A stretch of DNA of 64,000 nucleotides from UBA4416 sp943362175. GTDB taxonomy: Bacteria > Bacteroidota > Bacteroidia > B-17B0 > Aurantibacillaceae. Below, one piece after another: positions 8,253 through 16,658 of this stretch. The DNA lies in assembly GCA_943362175.1 (NCBI GenBank), contig CALRIU020000004.1:62001-126000 (forward strand), given 5' to 3'. Both the position numbers and the translations under genes were made by a program. Numbering within the stretch: position 1 is the stretch's first letter; the number at the start of each line of letters is the position of its first letter. The notes under the pieces are model-generated. The model did no database searches and was not told where the DNA came from. It worked only from the letters and a program-made list of their open reading frames with translations.

Positions 8253-8305
8253 GAATTGGTGAGTTAATGAATCGGTGAATTTTAAACTCTGTAACTCACT
8301 AATTC
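8253..8305. repeat. Inverted repeat in the rpoA-rplQ gap
   Basis: GAATTGGTGAGTTA (8253-8266) faces TAACTCACTAATTC (8292-8305): 14 bp, all complementary apart from one G-T pair, with a 25-nt loop. Similar GAGTTA/TAACTC material fills the rpsK-rpsM gap. There is no T-tract, so it is not a simple terminator; a dispersed repeat or an mRNA processing/stability hairpin are the options. Confidence 0.55.
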
Positions 8306-8323
8306 TCTAATTCTGTAATTGGA

Positions 8324-9316
8324 TTAATCTTTATCTAATTTATATTTTACAACGTTCATTCCGAACTGAAGACCTTTAGTAGAAACAAGATCTTCAAGCT
8401 CAGTTAAAGATTTCTTACCAAAGTTGCGGAATTTTAACAGGTCGTTTTTGTTGAAAGAAACCAGCTCTCCTAACGTTTCCACGTCTGCCGCTTTTAAGCA
8501 GTTCAGGGCGCGTACAGAAAGATCCATATCTACCAGTTTCGTTTTCAGCAACTGGCGCATGTGTAAGGATGTCTCATCGAATTCCTCTTCTGATTTTTTC
8601 TCTTCAGAGTCCAGGGTGATTTTCTCATCGGAGAACAGCATGAAGTGATAGATCAGGATTTTGGCAGCCTCTTTCAAAGCCTCTTTCGGGTGAATAGAGC
8701 CATCGGAAACGATGTCCAGGATCAGTTTTTCGTAATCCGTTTTTTGCTCTACACGGTAGTTTTCAATGGTGTATTTCACGTTTTTGATAGGCGTGTAAAT
8801 AGAGTCAATGAAAATAGTGCCCTGGGGAGCGGAGTTGGTTTTGTTTTCCTCTGCAGGAACGTAACCGCGTCCTTTATCGATGGTTAATTCGATTTTTAAT
8901 TTAACGTTGCTTTCGCAGTTGAAGATCACGAGATCTGGGTTCAGGATCTGGAATCCGTTGGCGAATTTCCCAATCTCACCGGCAGTAAATTTTTCGTTTC
9001 CGGAAAAGTGGATGACGATTTTTTCTACATCGTGGTTATCCAGCTGCTTTTTAAAACGAACCTGTTTTAAATTTAAGATGATCTCTGTCACGTCTTCTAC
9101 CACACCTTTGATGGTGGAGAACTCATGGTCAACACCTTCGATGCGTACGCTTGTAATAGCATGGCCTTCGAGTGAAGATAATAAGATACGACGTAATGAG
9201 TTACCTATAGTGATACCGAAGCCTGGTTCCAGCGGACGGAATTCGAATTGTCCTTCCGTTTCGGTAGAGTTAATCATAACAACCTTATCCGGTTTTACGA
9301 AATTTAATATTGCCAT
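8324..9316 (-). CDS. rpoA: DNA-directed RNA polymerase subunit alpha
   Basis: 330 aa, usual length. The N-terminal assembly/dimerisation domain (about residues 1-230) includes GFGITIGNSLRRILLSSLEG, a hallmark of alpha. The C-terminal domain (about 250-330) has the helix-hairpin-helix region LKAADVETLGELVSFNKNDL and LLKFRNFGKKSLTEL used for UP-element and activator contact. Located between rpsD and rplQ as in the classical alpha operon. Confidence 0.98.
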   Translation of the reverse strand: MAILNFVKPDKVVMINSTETEGQFEFRPLEPGFGITIGNSLRRILLSSLEGHAITSVRIEGVDHEFSTIKGVVEDVTEIILNLKQVRFKKQLDNHDVEKIVIHFSGNEKFTAGEIGKFANGFQILNPDLVIFNCESNVKLKIELTIDKGRGYVPAEENKTNSAPQGTIFIDSIYTPIKNVKYTIENYRVEQKTDYEKLILDIVSDGSIHPKEALKEAAKILIYHFMLFSDEKITLDSEEKKSEEEFDETSLHMRQLLKTKLVDMDLSVRALNCLKAADVETLGELVSFNKNDLLKFRNFGKKSLTELEDLVSTKGLQFGMNVVKYKLDKD

Positions 9317-9373
9317 TTTATTAAGTTATAGGTTAAAAACTAATTTGCTATACTATTTCAGAGTATGACTCTA

Positions 9374-9979
9374 TTATTTAGAGTATAACTCGACGATCAG
9401 CTGCTCCTTAATGTTTTCAGGGATCTGAGAACGCTCAGGAACGGAAATGAATTTTCCTGTAAAGCTGGATTTGTCGAAATCCAACCAGGAATACTTATTC
9501 ACGGAACCTGATAAAGAGTGGGTGATAGCCTCCAGAGTTTGTGATTTTTCGCGAACAGCAACCACATCACCTGCTTTCAGGGTGTAAGAAGGAATGTTCA
9601 CCACGCTACCGTTTACGGTAATGTGTGTGTGCGATACCAATTGGCGTGCTGCCCTGCGGGAAGGAGCAATGCCTAAACGGTAAACCACGTTATCCAGACG
9701 GGACTCGATCAGTTGCAATAACACCTCACCGGTAATACCGTGTGCGCGTGCAGCCCTGTCAAATGTCCTGGCAAATTGTTTTTCTAAAATACCGTAAGTA
9801 TATTTTGCTTTTTGTTTCTCCTGGAGCTGGATTGCATACTCGGATTTTTTACCTTTTTTCTTGGTATTTCCGTGCTGCCCCGGAGGGTAGTTCTTTTTCT
9901 CTAATGCTTTATCCGGACCAAAAATTGGCTCTCTGAATTTTCTTGCAATTTTGGATTTAGGGCCTGTATATCTTGCCAT
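9374..9979 (-). CDS. rpsD: 30S ribosomal protein S4
   Basis: 201 aa. Primary 16S rRNA-binding protein that nucleates 30S assembly. The N-terminus (MARYTGPKSKIARKFREPIF) and a central S4 RNA-binding domain (ESRLDNVVYRLGIAPSRRAA, then QLVSHTHITVNG) are typical. The family's zinc-binding Cys set is absent, so this is the zinc-free form. Sits 70 bp after rpsK and 57 bp before rpoA. Confidence 0.98.
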   Translation of the reverse strand: MARYTGPKSKIARKFREPIFGPDKALEKKNYPPGQHGNTKKKGKKSEYAIQLQEKQKAKYTYGILEKQFARTFDRAARAHGITGEVLLQLIESRLDNVVYRLGIAPSRRAARQLVSHTHITVNGSVVNIPSYTLKAGDVVAVREKSQTLEAITHSLSGSVNKYSWLDFDKSSFTGKFISVPERSQIPENIKEQLIVELYSK

Positions 9980-10049
9980 TTTTATTTTATAATTTCTGTT
10001 ATTTTACTATTTTAAAAACTATTGCTTTCTTGCTGATGCACATCAGGAA

Positions 10050-10460
10050 TTAGCAACGACGACGTTTTGGAGGACGACAGCCATTGTGCGGCATAGGAGT
10101 GATGTCGATGATCTCAGTTACTTCGATACCGGAGGTAGCGATCGTTCTGATAGCCGACTCTCTTCCTGCACCCGGACCTTTTACGTATACTTTTACTTTA
10201 CGTAAACCCAGATCGGCAGCTACTTTAGAGCAATCCGCCGCAGCTAACTGAGCTGCGTAAGGCGTGTTCTTTTTAGAACCGCGGAATCCCATTTTACCGG
10301 CACTTGACCAGGAGATAACCTGGCCTGCGCTGTTGGTTAAAGAGATAATGATATTATTGAAAGTAGCGTTTAAGTGAGCTTCTCCAACCGCTTCAACCTT
10401 TACTACTCTTTTTTTGGCATTAGCTTTCGCAGCTGCTACCGATGATTGTTGTTTAGCCAT
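10050..10460 (-). CDS. rpsK: 30S ribosomal protein S11
   Basis: 136 aa. Platform protein of the 30S subunit near the E site. Conserved NTIISLTNSAGQVISWSSAG-type core and the C-terminal PHNGCRPPKRRRC. The basic N-terminal extension (KANAKKRVVKVEA) is usual for this phylum. The 96-bp gap before it contains a tandem/inverted repeat. Confidence 0.98.
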   Translation of the reverse strand: MAKQQSSVAAAKANAKKRVVKVEAVGEAHLNATFNNIIISLTNSAGQVISWSSAGKMGFRGSKKNTPYAAQLAAADCSKVAADLGLRKVKVYVKGPGAGRESAIRTIATSGIEVTEIIDITPMPHNGCRPPKRRRC

Positions 10461-10470
10461 TTGCTTTTAT

Positions 10471-10502
10471 TTGTTGAGTTATCGATTTGTTGAGTTATCG
10501 AT
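10471..10502. repeat. Tandem 16-bp direct repeat in the rpsM-rpsK gap
   Basis: TTGTTGAGTTATCGAT occurs twice head to tail (10471-10486 and 10487-10502). It is followed by AACTCTCCAACTCTCTAACTCG (10516-10537), which is partly inverted to GAGTTA. This is the same style as the 8253-8305 repeat. Confidence 0.65.
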
Positions 10503-10556
10503 TCGGGGCTTCTTAAACTCTCCAACTCTCTAACTCGTTAAATCTTTAATTATTGA

Positions 10557-10934
10557 TTACTTGGTAACTTTTTTCTTGTTAGCAACTGTCTTACGCTTAC
10601 CTTTACGGGTACGAGAGTTGGTTTTTGTACGTTGTCCGCGAACAGGCAAACCATTACGGTGACGGATACCACGGTAAGATCCGATATCTGTTAAACGTTT
10701 GATGTTCAAAGCAACCTCCGAGCGGAGACCACCTTCTACTTTGTAATTATCGTTAACGATTTTACGGATAGCGTTCTGCTCGTCATCATTCCACTCGCTC
10801 ACTTTTTTATTAAAGTCGATGCCAGCTTCTGTTAAGATGCGTTGAGCTCTGCTACGTCCAATACCAAAAATATAGGTTAATCCTATTTCTCCTCTTTTAT
10901 TTTTTGGTAGATCTATACCTGCAATACGTGCCAT
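10557..10934 (-). CDS. rpsM: 30S ribosomal protein S13
   Basis: 125 aa. Head protein that contacts the P-site tRNA and bridges to the 50S subunit. It shows the N-terminal ARIAGIDLPKNKRGEIGLTY with helix-hairpin-helix YIFGIGRSRAQRIL, the RHRNGLPVRGQRTKTNSRTR rRNA-binding segment and a Lys-rich tail. Placed 43 bp after rpmJ. Confidence 0.98.
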   Translation of the reverse strand: MARIAGIDLPKNKRGEIGLTYIFGIGRSRAQRILTEAGIDFNKKVSEWNDDEQNAIRKIVNDNYKVEGGLRSEVALNIKRLTDIGSYRGIRHRNGLPVRGQRTKTNSRTRKGKRKTVANKKKVTK

Positions 10935-10977
10935 TATGTTATATAATTGTTTTTAAAAAGTTCGCGAAAATACGAAA

Positions 10978-11094
10978 TTATTTTTGTCTTTGTTTAAACT
11001 TAGGGTTTTTTTTGTTGATAATGTACAACTTTCCTTTGCGGCGAACGATTTTGCAATCGGCGCTTCTCTTTTTGATGGATGCTCTAACTTTCAT
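10978..11094 (-). CDS. rpmJ: 50S ribosomal protein L36 (zinc-free form)
   Basis: 38 aa, from ATG 11094 to TAA 10978: MKVRASIKKRSADCKIVRRK followed by a GKLYIINKKNPKFKQRQK tail. Only one of the family's zinc-ribbon ligands (Cys14) remains; the other Cys/His positions are Ser, Asn or Phe, so this is the C-minus, zinc-independent type. L36 helps fold 23S rRNA near the peptidyl-transferase region. It lies between infA (28 bp) and rpsM (43 bp), its normal place. Confidence 0.96.
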   Translation of the reverse strand: MKVRASIKKRSADCKIVRRKGKLYIINKKNPKFKQRQK

Positions 11095-11122
11095 GTGACT
11101 TGTTTGTTAAAATTCGTTAAAA

Positions 11123-11341
11123 TTATTTGTATCTGTAAGTAATCCTGCCTTTGGTCAAATCATAAGGGCTCATTTCCAGTTTCACTTTGTCGCCGGTAAG
11201 GATCTTGATATAGTGCATCCTCATTTTTCCGGAGATGTGGGCGATGACAATGTGCCCGTTCTCTAATTCCACCCTGAACATGGCATTGCTCAGGGATTCT
11301 ACGATGGTACCGTCCAGTTCTATGTTTGCTTGTTTCGCCAT
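11123..11341 (-). CDS. infA: Translation initiation factor IF-1
   Basis: 72 aa, exact family length. An S1-like OB fold that binds the 30S A site during initiation; motif NAMFRVELENGHIVIAHISG and the ending DLTKGRITYRYK are conserved. It follows secY by only 5 bp. The methionine aminopeptidase gene (map) that often lies between secY and infA is absent here. Confidence 0.97.
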   Translation of the reverse strand: MAKQANIELDGTIVESLSNAMFRVELENGHIVIAHISGKMRMHYIKILTGDKVKLEMSPYDLTKGRITYRYK

Positions 11342-11346
11342 CGTTC

Positions 11347-12681
11347 TTAAGCTTGCTGCATAGTCATTTGGTTACTGGTACGGCCTTTGATTCTTCCGTT
11401 TTGCATTAAGCCATCGTAATGGCGGTTAAGCAGGTAGGTTTCGATTTGCTGCAGGGTGTCCAACACCACACCCACCAGAATCAGCAACGAGGTGCCACCG
11501 AAGAAATCGGCAAAAGCACTGTTGATGCCTACCTTGGTTGCAAACGCAGGTAATACCGCAATGAAAGCAAGGAAAATAGCACCCGGCAACGTGATACGTG
11601 ACATCACCTGGTCAATAAACTCTGCTGTGGCTTTACCCGGTTTTACGCCCGGAACAAATCCTCCGTTACGTTTCATGTCGTCCGCCAATTGGTTGGGGTT
11701 GATCATGATCGCCGTATAGAAGTAAGTAAAAGCAATGATGAGGACCGCGAAGATAAAGTTGTACCAAAATCCGTAGCGCTCCGAGAAAATTCCGCCCGAA
11801 TTGCCATTATAGTTGGCAATAGCGTTAGGAATGAACATGATGGCCTGTGCGAAGATGATTGGCATAACACCGGCAGAATTCACTTTTAACGGTAAATACT
11901 GACGAACACCACCATATTGCTTGTTGCCGACGATCTTCTTGGCGTACTGTACCGGAACCCTCCGGGTACCCTGCACCAGTAAGATACAGCTGATGATGAT
12001 CAACAGGATGGCTACGATTTCCAGCAGGAACACGATCAATCCACCGCCGGCGCTCTGTAAGCGTGCTCCGAACTCGGATGTGATAGCGAACGGTAAGCGG
12101 GAGATGATACCGATCATGATGAGGATAGAAATCCCGTTCCCGATACCCTTATCGGTGATCCTTTCGCCCAGCCACATGATGAACATGGTACCGGCTACTA
12201 GGATAATCGTGGATTGGATACCGAACCAGGCGTGATCGATCGCGACAACACCGGGTTTTGAATAAACCTGTGCAGCTAAATAACCCGGAGCCTGTACAGC
12301 GGTAACGGCAACTGTTAAGAAACGGGTGTACTGGTTGATCTTTTTACGTCCGCTTTCGCCTTCTTTCTGCATTTTCTGGAAATAAGGAACCGCCATACCC
12401 AGTAACTGGATGATGATGGATGCCGTGATATAAGGCATGATCCCTAAACCGAAAATAGAAGCTCTTGAGAATGCACCACCGGCGAACGCATTGATCAGGG
12501 CAACGATCCCTCCGTCATTGGAGTTAGCATTTGCTGCCGCCAACACTTCGGTATCAATACCCGGCAATACAACATAAGAACCCAAACGATAGATCAGGAT
12601 CAAGCCAAGGGTCGTTAGAATCCTTTGCTTTAGCTCTTCTATCTTCCAGATATTCTGGAGGGTTTCAAAAAAACGTTTCAT
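11347..12681 (-). CDS. secY: Protein translocase subunit SecY
   Basis: 444 aa with ten predicted membrane helices, the channel subunit of the SecYEG translocon in the inner membrane. Recognisable features are the N-terminal RILTTLGLILIYRLGSYVVL, the plug region after helix 1, and the cytoplasmic loop GGFVPGVKPGKATAEFIDQV between helices 8 and 9. Located between rplO (84 bp) and infA (5 bp) as in the spc operon. Confidence 0.98.
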   Translation of the reverse strand: MKRFFETLQNIWKIEELKQRILTTLGLILIYRLGSYVVLPGIDTEVLAAANANSNDGGIVALINAFAGGAFSRASIFGLGIMPYITASIIIQLLGMAVPYFQKMQKEGESGRKKINQYTRFLTVAVTAVQAPGYLAAQVYSKPGVVAIDHAWFGIQSTIILVAGTMFIMWLGERITDKGIGNGISILIMIGIISRLPFAITSEFGARLQSAGGGLIVFLLEIVAILLIIISCILLVQGTRRVPVQYAKKIVGNKQYGGVRQYLPLKVNSAGVMPIIFAQAIMFIPNAIANYNGNSGGIFSERYGFWYNFIFAVLIIAFTYFYTAIMINPNQLADDMKRNGGFVPGVKPGKATAEFIDQVMSRITLPGAIFLAFIAVLPAFATKVGINSAFADFFGGTSLLILVGVVLDTLQQIETYLLNRHYDGLMQNGRIKGRTSNQMTMQQA

Positions 12682-12765
12682 ATAGTTTTTATTTCTTTTT
12701 TAATGTTATAGCTATGTTAGAGTAGGGCGTATGCTTTGGAAAAACATAGCTATTCATATAGCTTC

Positions 12766-13212
12766 TTAAATTGCTGTCGCCACACCACCTTTAGCTTCGA
12801 TAGCAGCTTTTGCAGTTGCTGTGAACGCGTGAACGTTGATGTTAACTTTTGATTTTAATTCGCCACGGCCTAAGATCTTTACCAGGTCGTTTTTAGAAGC
12901 CAGACCACTTTTGATCAGGGTTTCTACGGTGATCTCGGTTAAGTTCTGAGCGTCAACAATGCGCTGGATAGCATCCAGGTTTACGCCTGTGTGCTCAACG
13001 CGGTTGATGTTTTTGAAACCGAATTTAGGAACACGACGCTGTAAAGGCATCTGCCCACCTTCGAAACCACGCTTTTTGGAGTGGCCCGAACGGGATTGAG
13101 CACCTTTGTGACCGCGTGTAGCTGTACCGCCACCGCCTGAACCTTGTCCACGGCCTCTTCTGTAGTTCGATTTTACTGACCCTTTTGCAGGTGTTAATGA
13201 ATTTAATTGCAT
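12766..13212 (-). CDS. rplO: 50S ribosomal protein L15
   Basis: 148 aa. Late-assembly 23S rRNA-binding protein. Gly/Arg-rich N-terminus (NYRRGRGQGSGGGGTATRGH) threads into rRNA; GGQMPLQRRVPKFGF is a family signature. Sits 18 bp after rpmD, and the 84-bp gap after it precedes secY. Confidence 0.97.
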   Translation of the reverse strand: MQLNSLTPAKGSVKSNYRRGRGQGSGGGGTATRGHKGAQSRSGHSKKRGFEGGQMPLQRRVPKFGFKNINRVEHTGVNLDAIQRIVDAQNLTEITVETLIKSGLASKNDLVKILGRGELKSKVNINVHAFTATAKAAIEAKGGVATAI

Positions 13213-13230
13213 TTTAAAATACGTTATAGA

Positions 13231-13410
13231 TTAAATGTTTTCTACTGTTAATAAATGAGCAACAGCGTTGATCATTCCCTGGATCTGTGGAGTAACTTCT
13301 TTTACTACGGATTGCTGGGTTTTTCTCAGGCCCAAAGCCTGAACTGTAGCGCGTGTTCTAGCGTTTCTTTTGATGAAACTTTTAGATAATGTAATTTTTA
13401 CCTGTGCCAT
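13231..13410 (-). CDS. rpmD: 50S ribosomal protein L30
   Basis: 59 aa from ATG 13410 to TAA 13231, starting MAQVKITLSKSFIKRNARTR and continuing TVQALGLRKTQQSVV, the L30 pattern. It lies between rpsE (11 bp) and rplO (18 bp), the canonical spc position. Absence of cysteine and the exact family length support the call. Confidence 0.96.
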   Translation of the reverse strand: MAQVKITLSKSFIKRNARTRATVQALGLRKTQQSVVKEVTPQIQGMINAVAHLLTVENI

Positions 13411-13421
13411 ATCTTCTGTGA

Positions 13422-13940
13422 TTATCCGTTAAAAATTTTGTCTAATGTAACTCCCCTTTGTCTTGATACAGCTAATGGATCGCGCATTTTGGATAAAGCG
13501 TCGATGGTCGCTTTTACCACGTTGTGCGGGTTCGAAGAGCCTTTTGATTTGGCAAGTACGTCGGTGATCCCAACGCTCTCCAGTACGGCACGCATCGCAC
13601 CACCGGCAATTACACCGGTACCATGAGCGGCTGGTTTCAGGAATACGCGTGATCCGCCGAATTTACCGTTTTCAGGGTGAGGAACAGTTCCTTTTAATAC
13701 AGAAACTTTCACCAGGTTCTTTTTAGCGTCGTCGATGCCTTTGGTGATGGCGTCGGTTACCTCGTTGGCTTTACCCAAACCGTATCCTACAACACCTTTT
13801 TCATCGCCAACAACCACGATAGCAGCGAAACTGAAGTGACGACCACCTTTGGTTACTTTGGTTACACGCTGGATCGCTACTAATTTATCTTTTAGCTCGA
13901 TGTCGGTAGATTTTACTCTTTTTACAACTTCTTTTGACAT
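13422..13940 (-). CDS. rpsE: 30S ribosomal protein S5
   Basis: 172 aa. N-terminal dsRNA-binding-like S5 domain (LVAIQRVTKVTKGGRHFSFA, VGYGLGKANEVTDAI) and a C-terminal alpha/beta domain (AAHGTGVIAGGAMRAVLESV). It works in decoding accuracy and in the mRNA entry tunnel. 25 bp after rplR. Confidence 0.98.
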   Translation of the reverse strand: MSKEVVKRVKSTDIELKDKLVAIQRVTKVTKGGRHFSFAAIVVVGDEKGVVGYGLGKANEVTDAITKGIDDAKKNLVKVSVLKGTVPHPENGKFGGSRVFLKPAAHGTGVIAGGAMRAVLESVGITDVLAKSKGSSNPHNVVKATIDALSKMRDPLAVSRQRGVTLDKIFNG

Positions 13941-13965
13941 GTTATGAATGTTCTTTTTTTACTGA

Positions 13966-14322
13966 TTAAAATTTTAAACCTGCTTCACGAGCACCTTCTG
14001 CCAACGATTTGATACGGCCGTGGTATAAGTAACCGCTCCTGTCGAATACCACTGAGGAAATACCTGCAGTCGTTGCTTTTTCGGCGATTAATTTTCCAAC
14101 TTCCTTAGCCTGTTCGGTTTTAGTCGCTTTAGAGTCTTTCAGAGCTTTATCGTTTGTTCCTACAGCAGCAATTGTTTTTCCGGTTTTATCGTCGATCAGT
14201 TGAGCGTAGATACCGGCATTGCTTCTGAATACGCTTAAACGGGGTTGGCTAGCTGTGCCTGAAACCGTCTTGCGGATTTTATTTTTAATGCGTTGTCTTC
14301 TTTCTTTTTTATTGAGTGCCAT
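13966..14322 (-). CDS. rplR: 50S ribosomal protein L18
   Basis: 118 aa. Binds 5S rRNA with L5 to form the central protuberance. Conserved RLSVFRSNAGIYAQLIDDKT and the ending FDRSGYLYHGRIKSLAEGAR are present. The 90-bp gap from rplF contains a dispersed hairpin repeat (14379-14402). Confidence 0.97.
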   Translation of the reverse strand: MALNKKERRQRIKNKIRKTVSGTASQPRLSVFRSNAGIYAQLIDDKTGKTIAAVGTNDKALKDSKATKTEQAKEVGKLIAEKATTAGISSVVFDRSGYLYHGRIKSLAEGAREAGLKF

Positions 14323-14378
14323 CTTTCCAGTTTTTTGAAGATGATTAATACTAATTGAATTATGTTCTTCCTTTTTGT

Positions 14379-14402
14379 CACCCTGAGCGGAGTCGAAGGG
14401 TG
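14379..14402. repeat. Dispersed CTGAGCGGAGTCGAAG-type hairpin repeat
   Basis: CACCCT (14379-14384) and AGGGTG (14397-14402) flank GAGCGGAGTCGA. The same core occurs at 22071-22092 and 56052-56071 and, degenerate, at 46694-46716. Repeats of this type are widespread in Bacteroidota intergenic DNA. Here it lies between rplF and rplR inside the ribosomal operon. Confidence 0.75.
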
Positions 14403-14412
14403 AGCCGAAGGC

Positions 14413-14967
14413 TTATTTTTTGCTGGCTGATTTACCTGCTTTACGACGGATGATCTCGCCTGTAAATTTGATACCTTTACCTTTGTACGGCTCAGGTTTA
14501 CGTAAGCTACGGATTTTTGCCGCAACCATACCCAGCAATTGTTTGTCAGAGCTCTCTAACGTGATTTTAGGGTTCTGGCCTTTTTCAGAAGCAGTGGTGA
14601 TTTTGATCTCAGCCGGCAGCTCGAACACCACGTTGTGAGAGAAACCTAAGGCAAGCTCCAGCAGCTGTCCTTTGTTGGAAGCACGGTAACCTACACCTAC
14701 TAATTCCTGTTCTGTTTTGTATCCTTCGGAAACACCTTTAACCATGTTAAAGATCAGGGCGCGGTATAAACCGTGTAAAGCCCTGTGGCGTTTCTGATCA
14801 GTAGGGCGGCTAACGGTAATAACACCATTCTCCAATTCTACTTTAATATCTGCATCAATAGTTTCTGTTAAAGTACCTAATTTGCCTTTAACGGAAACTG
14901 TCGTTCCTTTTACGTTGACTTCAACGCCTGCAGGAACTGTGATTGGTAATTTTCCTATACGTGACAT
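14413..14967 (-). CDS. rplF: 50S ribosomal protein L6
   Basis: 184 aa, two tandem copies of the L6 fold. N-terminus MSRIGKLPITVPAGVEVNVK and the C-terminal signature KPEPYKGKGIKFTGEIIRRK are conserved. It binds 23S rRNA near the sarcin-ricin loop and factor site. 20 bp after rpsH. Confidence 0.98.
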   Translation of the reverse strand: MSRIGKLPITVPAGVEVNVKGTTVSVKGKLGTLTETIDADIKVELENGVITVSRPTDQKRHRALHGLYRALIFNMVKGVSEGYKTEQELVGVGYRASNKGQLLELALGFSHNVVFELPAEIKITTASEKGQNPKITLESSDKQLLGMVAAKIRSLRKPEPYKGKGIKFTGEIIRRKAGKSASKK

Positions 14968-14987
14968 GATTTTTTCCTCCCTCTAAA

Positions 14988-15386
14988 TTAAGAAATGTAA
15001 CATAAAACTTCGCCGCCTACATTCAGTTTGCGGGCCTCTTTATCTGTCATTACACCTTTAGATGTAGAGATAATAGCAACGCCTAATCCGTTTTGTACTT
15101 TTGGCATGGTAGCAGCGCCGGAATACTTACGTAAACCAGGAGAAGATACTCTGTCTAAAGAGCGGATAGCTGATAGTTTTGTTACGGGATTGTACTTCAG
15201 GGCGATTTTGATGGTTCCCTGTTTTTTTTCGTTCTCCTCGAATTTGTAGTTGAGGATGAAACCTTTGTCGAAAAGGATCTTGGTGATCTCTTTTTTCAGG
15301 TTGGAAGCTGGGATCTCAACGATCCTGTGGTTTGCGCTGATGGCGTTTCTGACGCGTGTCAGGTAATCTGATATTGTATCTGTCAT
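14988..15386 (-). CDS. rpsH: 30S ribosomal protein S8
   Basis: 132 aa. Binds helix 21 of 16S rRNA; in other bacteria it is also the translational repressor of the spc operon. N-terminus TISDYLTRVRNAISANHRIV and C-terminus GVMTDKEARKLNVGGEVLCY fit the family. 72 bp after rpsN. Confidence 0.98.
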   Translation of the reverse strand: MTDTISDYLTRVRNAISANHRIVEIPASNLKKEITKILFDKGFILNYKFEENEKKQGTIKIALKYNPVTKLSAIRSLDRVSSPGLRKYSGAATMPKVQNGLGVAIISTSKGVMTDKEARKLNVGGEVLCYIS

Positions 15387-15458
15387 TTTATTTGTTTTTA
15401 TATGTTATCCCGACCTCAGGATAATTATATTAATACTCTTTGTCTTGTGCTTTCCTGC

Positions 15459-15728
15459 TTAGAAGCTGGATTTGGTAACACCCGGAATCAAACCGAATAA
15501 TACCATCTCACGGAAAGTAACACGGCTGATACCGAAATCCCTCATGTATCCACGAGGACGACCAGTCAGCTTGCAGCGGTTACGCATTCTCACTTTGCAT
15601 GAGTTTTTAGGTAATTTCTGCAGATCAGTGTAATTACCGGCTTTTTTAAGCTCTTCGCGTTTAGCTGCGTAAGTGTCTACCAGTCTTTTTCTTTTGGCAT
15701 CACGTGCCTTCATTGATTCTTTTGCCAT
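15459..15728 (-). CDS. rpsN: 30S ribosomal protein S14 (zinc-free long form)
   Basis: 89 aa with no CxxC zinc knuckle, the C-minus long form. Contains LPKNSCKVRMRNRCKLTGRP and ends FREMVLFGLIPGVTKSSF, both typical. Head protein of the 30S subunit. 29 bp after rplE. Confidence 0.97.
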   Translation of the reverse strand: MAKESMKARDAKRKRLVDTYAAKREELKKAGNYTDLQKLPKNSCKVRMRNRCKLTGRPRGYMRDFGISRVTFREMVLFGLIPGVTKSSF

Positions 15729-15757
15729 TTTATCTTTTTTTCAGGGCTGTAAATATA

Positions 15758-16318
15758 CTATTTCTTTTTGAATGGAATACCAAATTCAGTTAATAAAGCA
15801 TGAGCTTCTTTATCCGTAGGGGCAGAAGTCACAAAAGTGATGTCCATACCCTGGATTTTGCTTACTTTATCGATGTCGATCTCCGGGAAGATGATTTGCT
15901 CGGTAATACCTAAGGTATAGTTACCGCGTCCGTCGAAACCTTTGTCATTCACGCCTTTGAAGTCGCGGATACGAGGTAAGGAAGAAGCGATCAAACGGTC
16001 CAGGAATTCGTACATTTTGTCGCCGCGCAGGGTTACACGAACCCCGATGGCTACGCCTTTACGTAATTTGAAGTTTGAGATATCTTTGGTAGAGTAGGTA
16101 GGAACCGCTTTCTGACCGGTAATCGTTGTCATTTCCTTTACAGCCGATTCGATCATTTTTTTGTCGGAAACGGCATCGCCGATACCCTGGTTGATGCAGA
16201 TCTTCTCTAATTTAGGAACCTGCATAGAGGAAGTATACTGAAACTGTTTTTTCAGGCTGTTGATGATCTCAGCTTTGTATTTGTCCTTTAGTCTAGGAGA
16301 ATATGTTGTTGTAGCCAT
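15758..16318 (-). CDS. rplE: 50S ribosomal protein L5
   Basis: 186 aa. 5S rRNA-binding protein of the central protuberance that contacts P-site tRNA. Diagnostic stretches are IGVRVTLRGDKMYEFLDRLI and FDGRGNYTLGITEQIIFPEI. Separated from rplX by 2 bp, implying coupled translation. Confidence 0.98.
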   Translation of the reverse strand: MATTTYSPRLKDKYKAEIINSLKKQFQYTSSMQVPKLEKICINQGIGDAVSDKKMIESAVKEMTTITGQKAVPTYSTKDISNFKLRKGVAIGVRVTLRGDKMYEFLDRLIASSLPRIRDFKGVNDKGFDGRGNYTLGITEQIIFPEIDIDKVSKIQGMDITFVTSAPTDKEAHALLTEFGIPFKKK

Positions 16319-16320
16319 TG

Positions 16321-16638
16321 TTATTTGATTGCTGCTTTGGTTTTAGTAGAAATACGCTCCAGTTTTCCGGTTTTTTCGTTCAGTTTACGACCGATCCTTA
16401 CCGTTTTGCCACCTTCCAAAAACATTAAGTTCGAGATGTGGATGGAACCCTCTTGTTTAACAATACCACCGTTTGCGTTTTTAGCGCTTGGTTTGGTGTG
16501 TTTGCTGATCATGTTCACACCTTCTACAATGGCTCTTTCTTTTTTCGTGTCGATAGACACGATTTTACCTTCTTGGCCTCTGGATTCGCCAGATATTACT
16601 TTTACAGTATCGCCTTTTTTTAATTTTAATTTTGACAT
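16321..16638 (-). CDS. rplX: 50S ribosomal protein L24
   Basis: 105 aa from ATG 16638. The frame can be extended to a TTG at 16650, but L24 homology begins with MSKLKLKKGDTVKVISG. It carries the KOW motif (GDTVKVISGESRGQEGKI) and initiates 50S assembly on 23S rRNA domain I. 20 bp after rplN from this start. Confidence 0.96.
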   Translation of the reverse strand: MSKLKLKKGDTVKVISGESRGQEGKIVSIDTKKERAIVEGVNMISKHTKPSAKNANGGIVKQEGSIHISNLMFLEGGKTVRIGRKLNEKTGKLERISTKTKAAIK

Positions 16639-16658
16639 TTCTTCAGACAATTTTTTAA

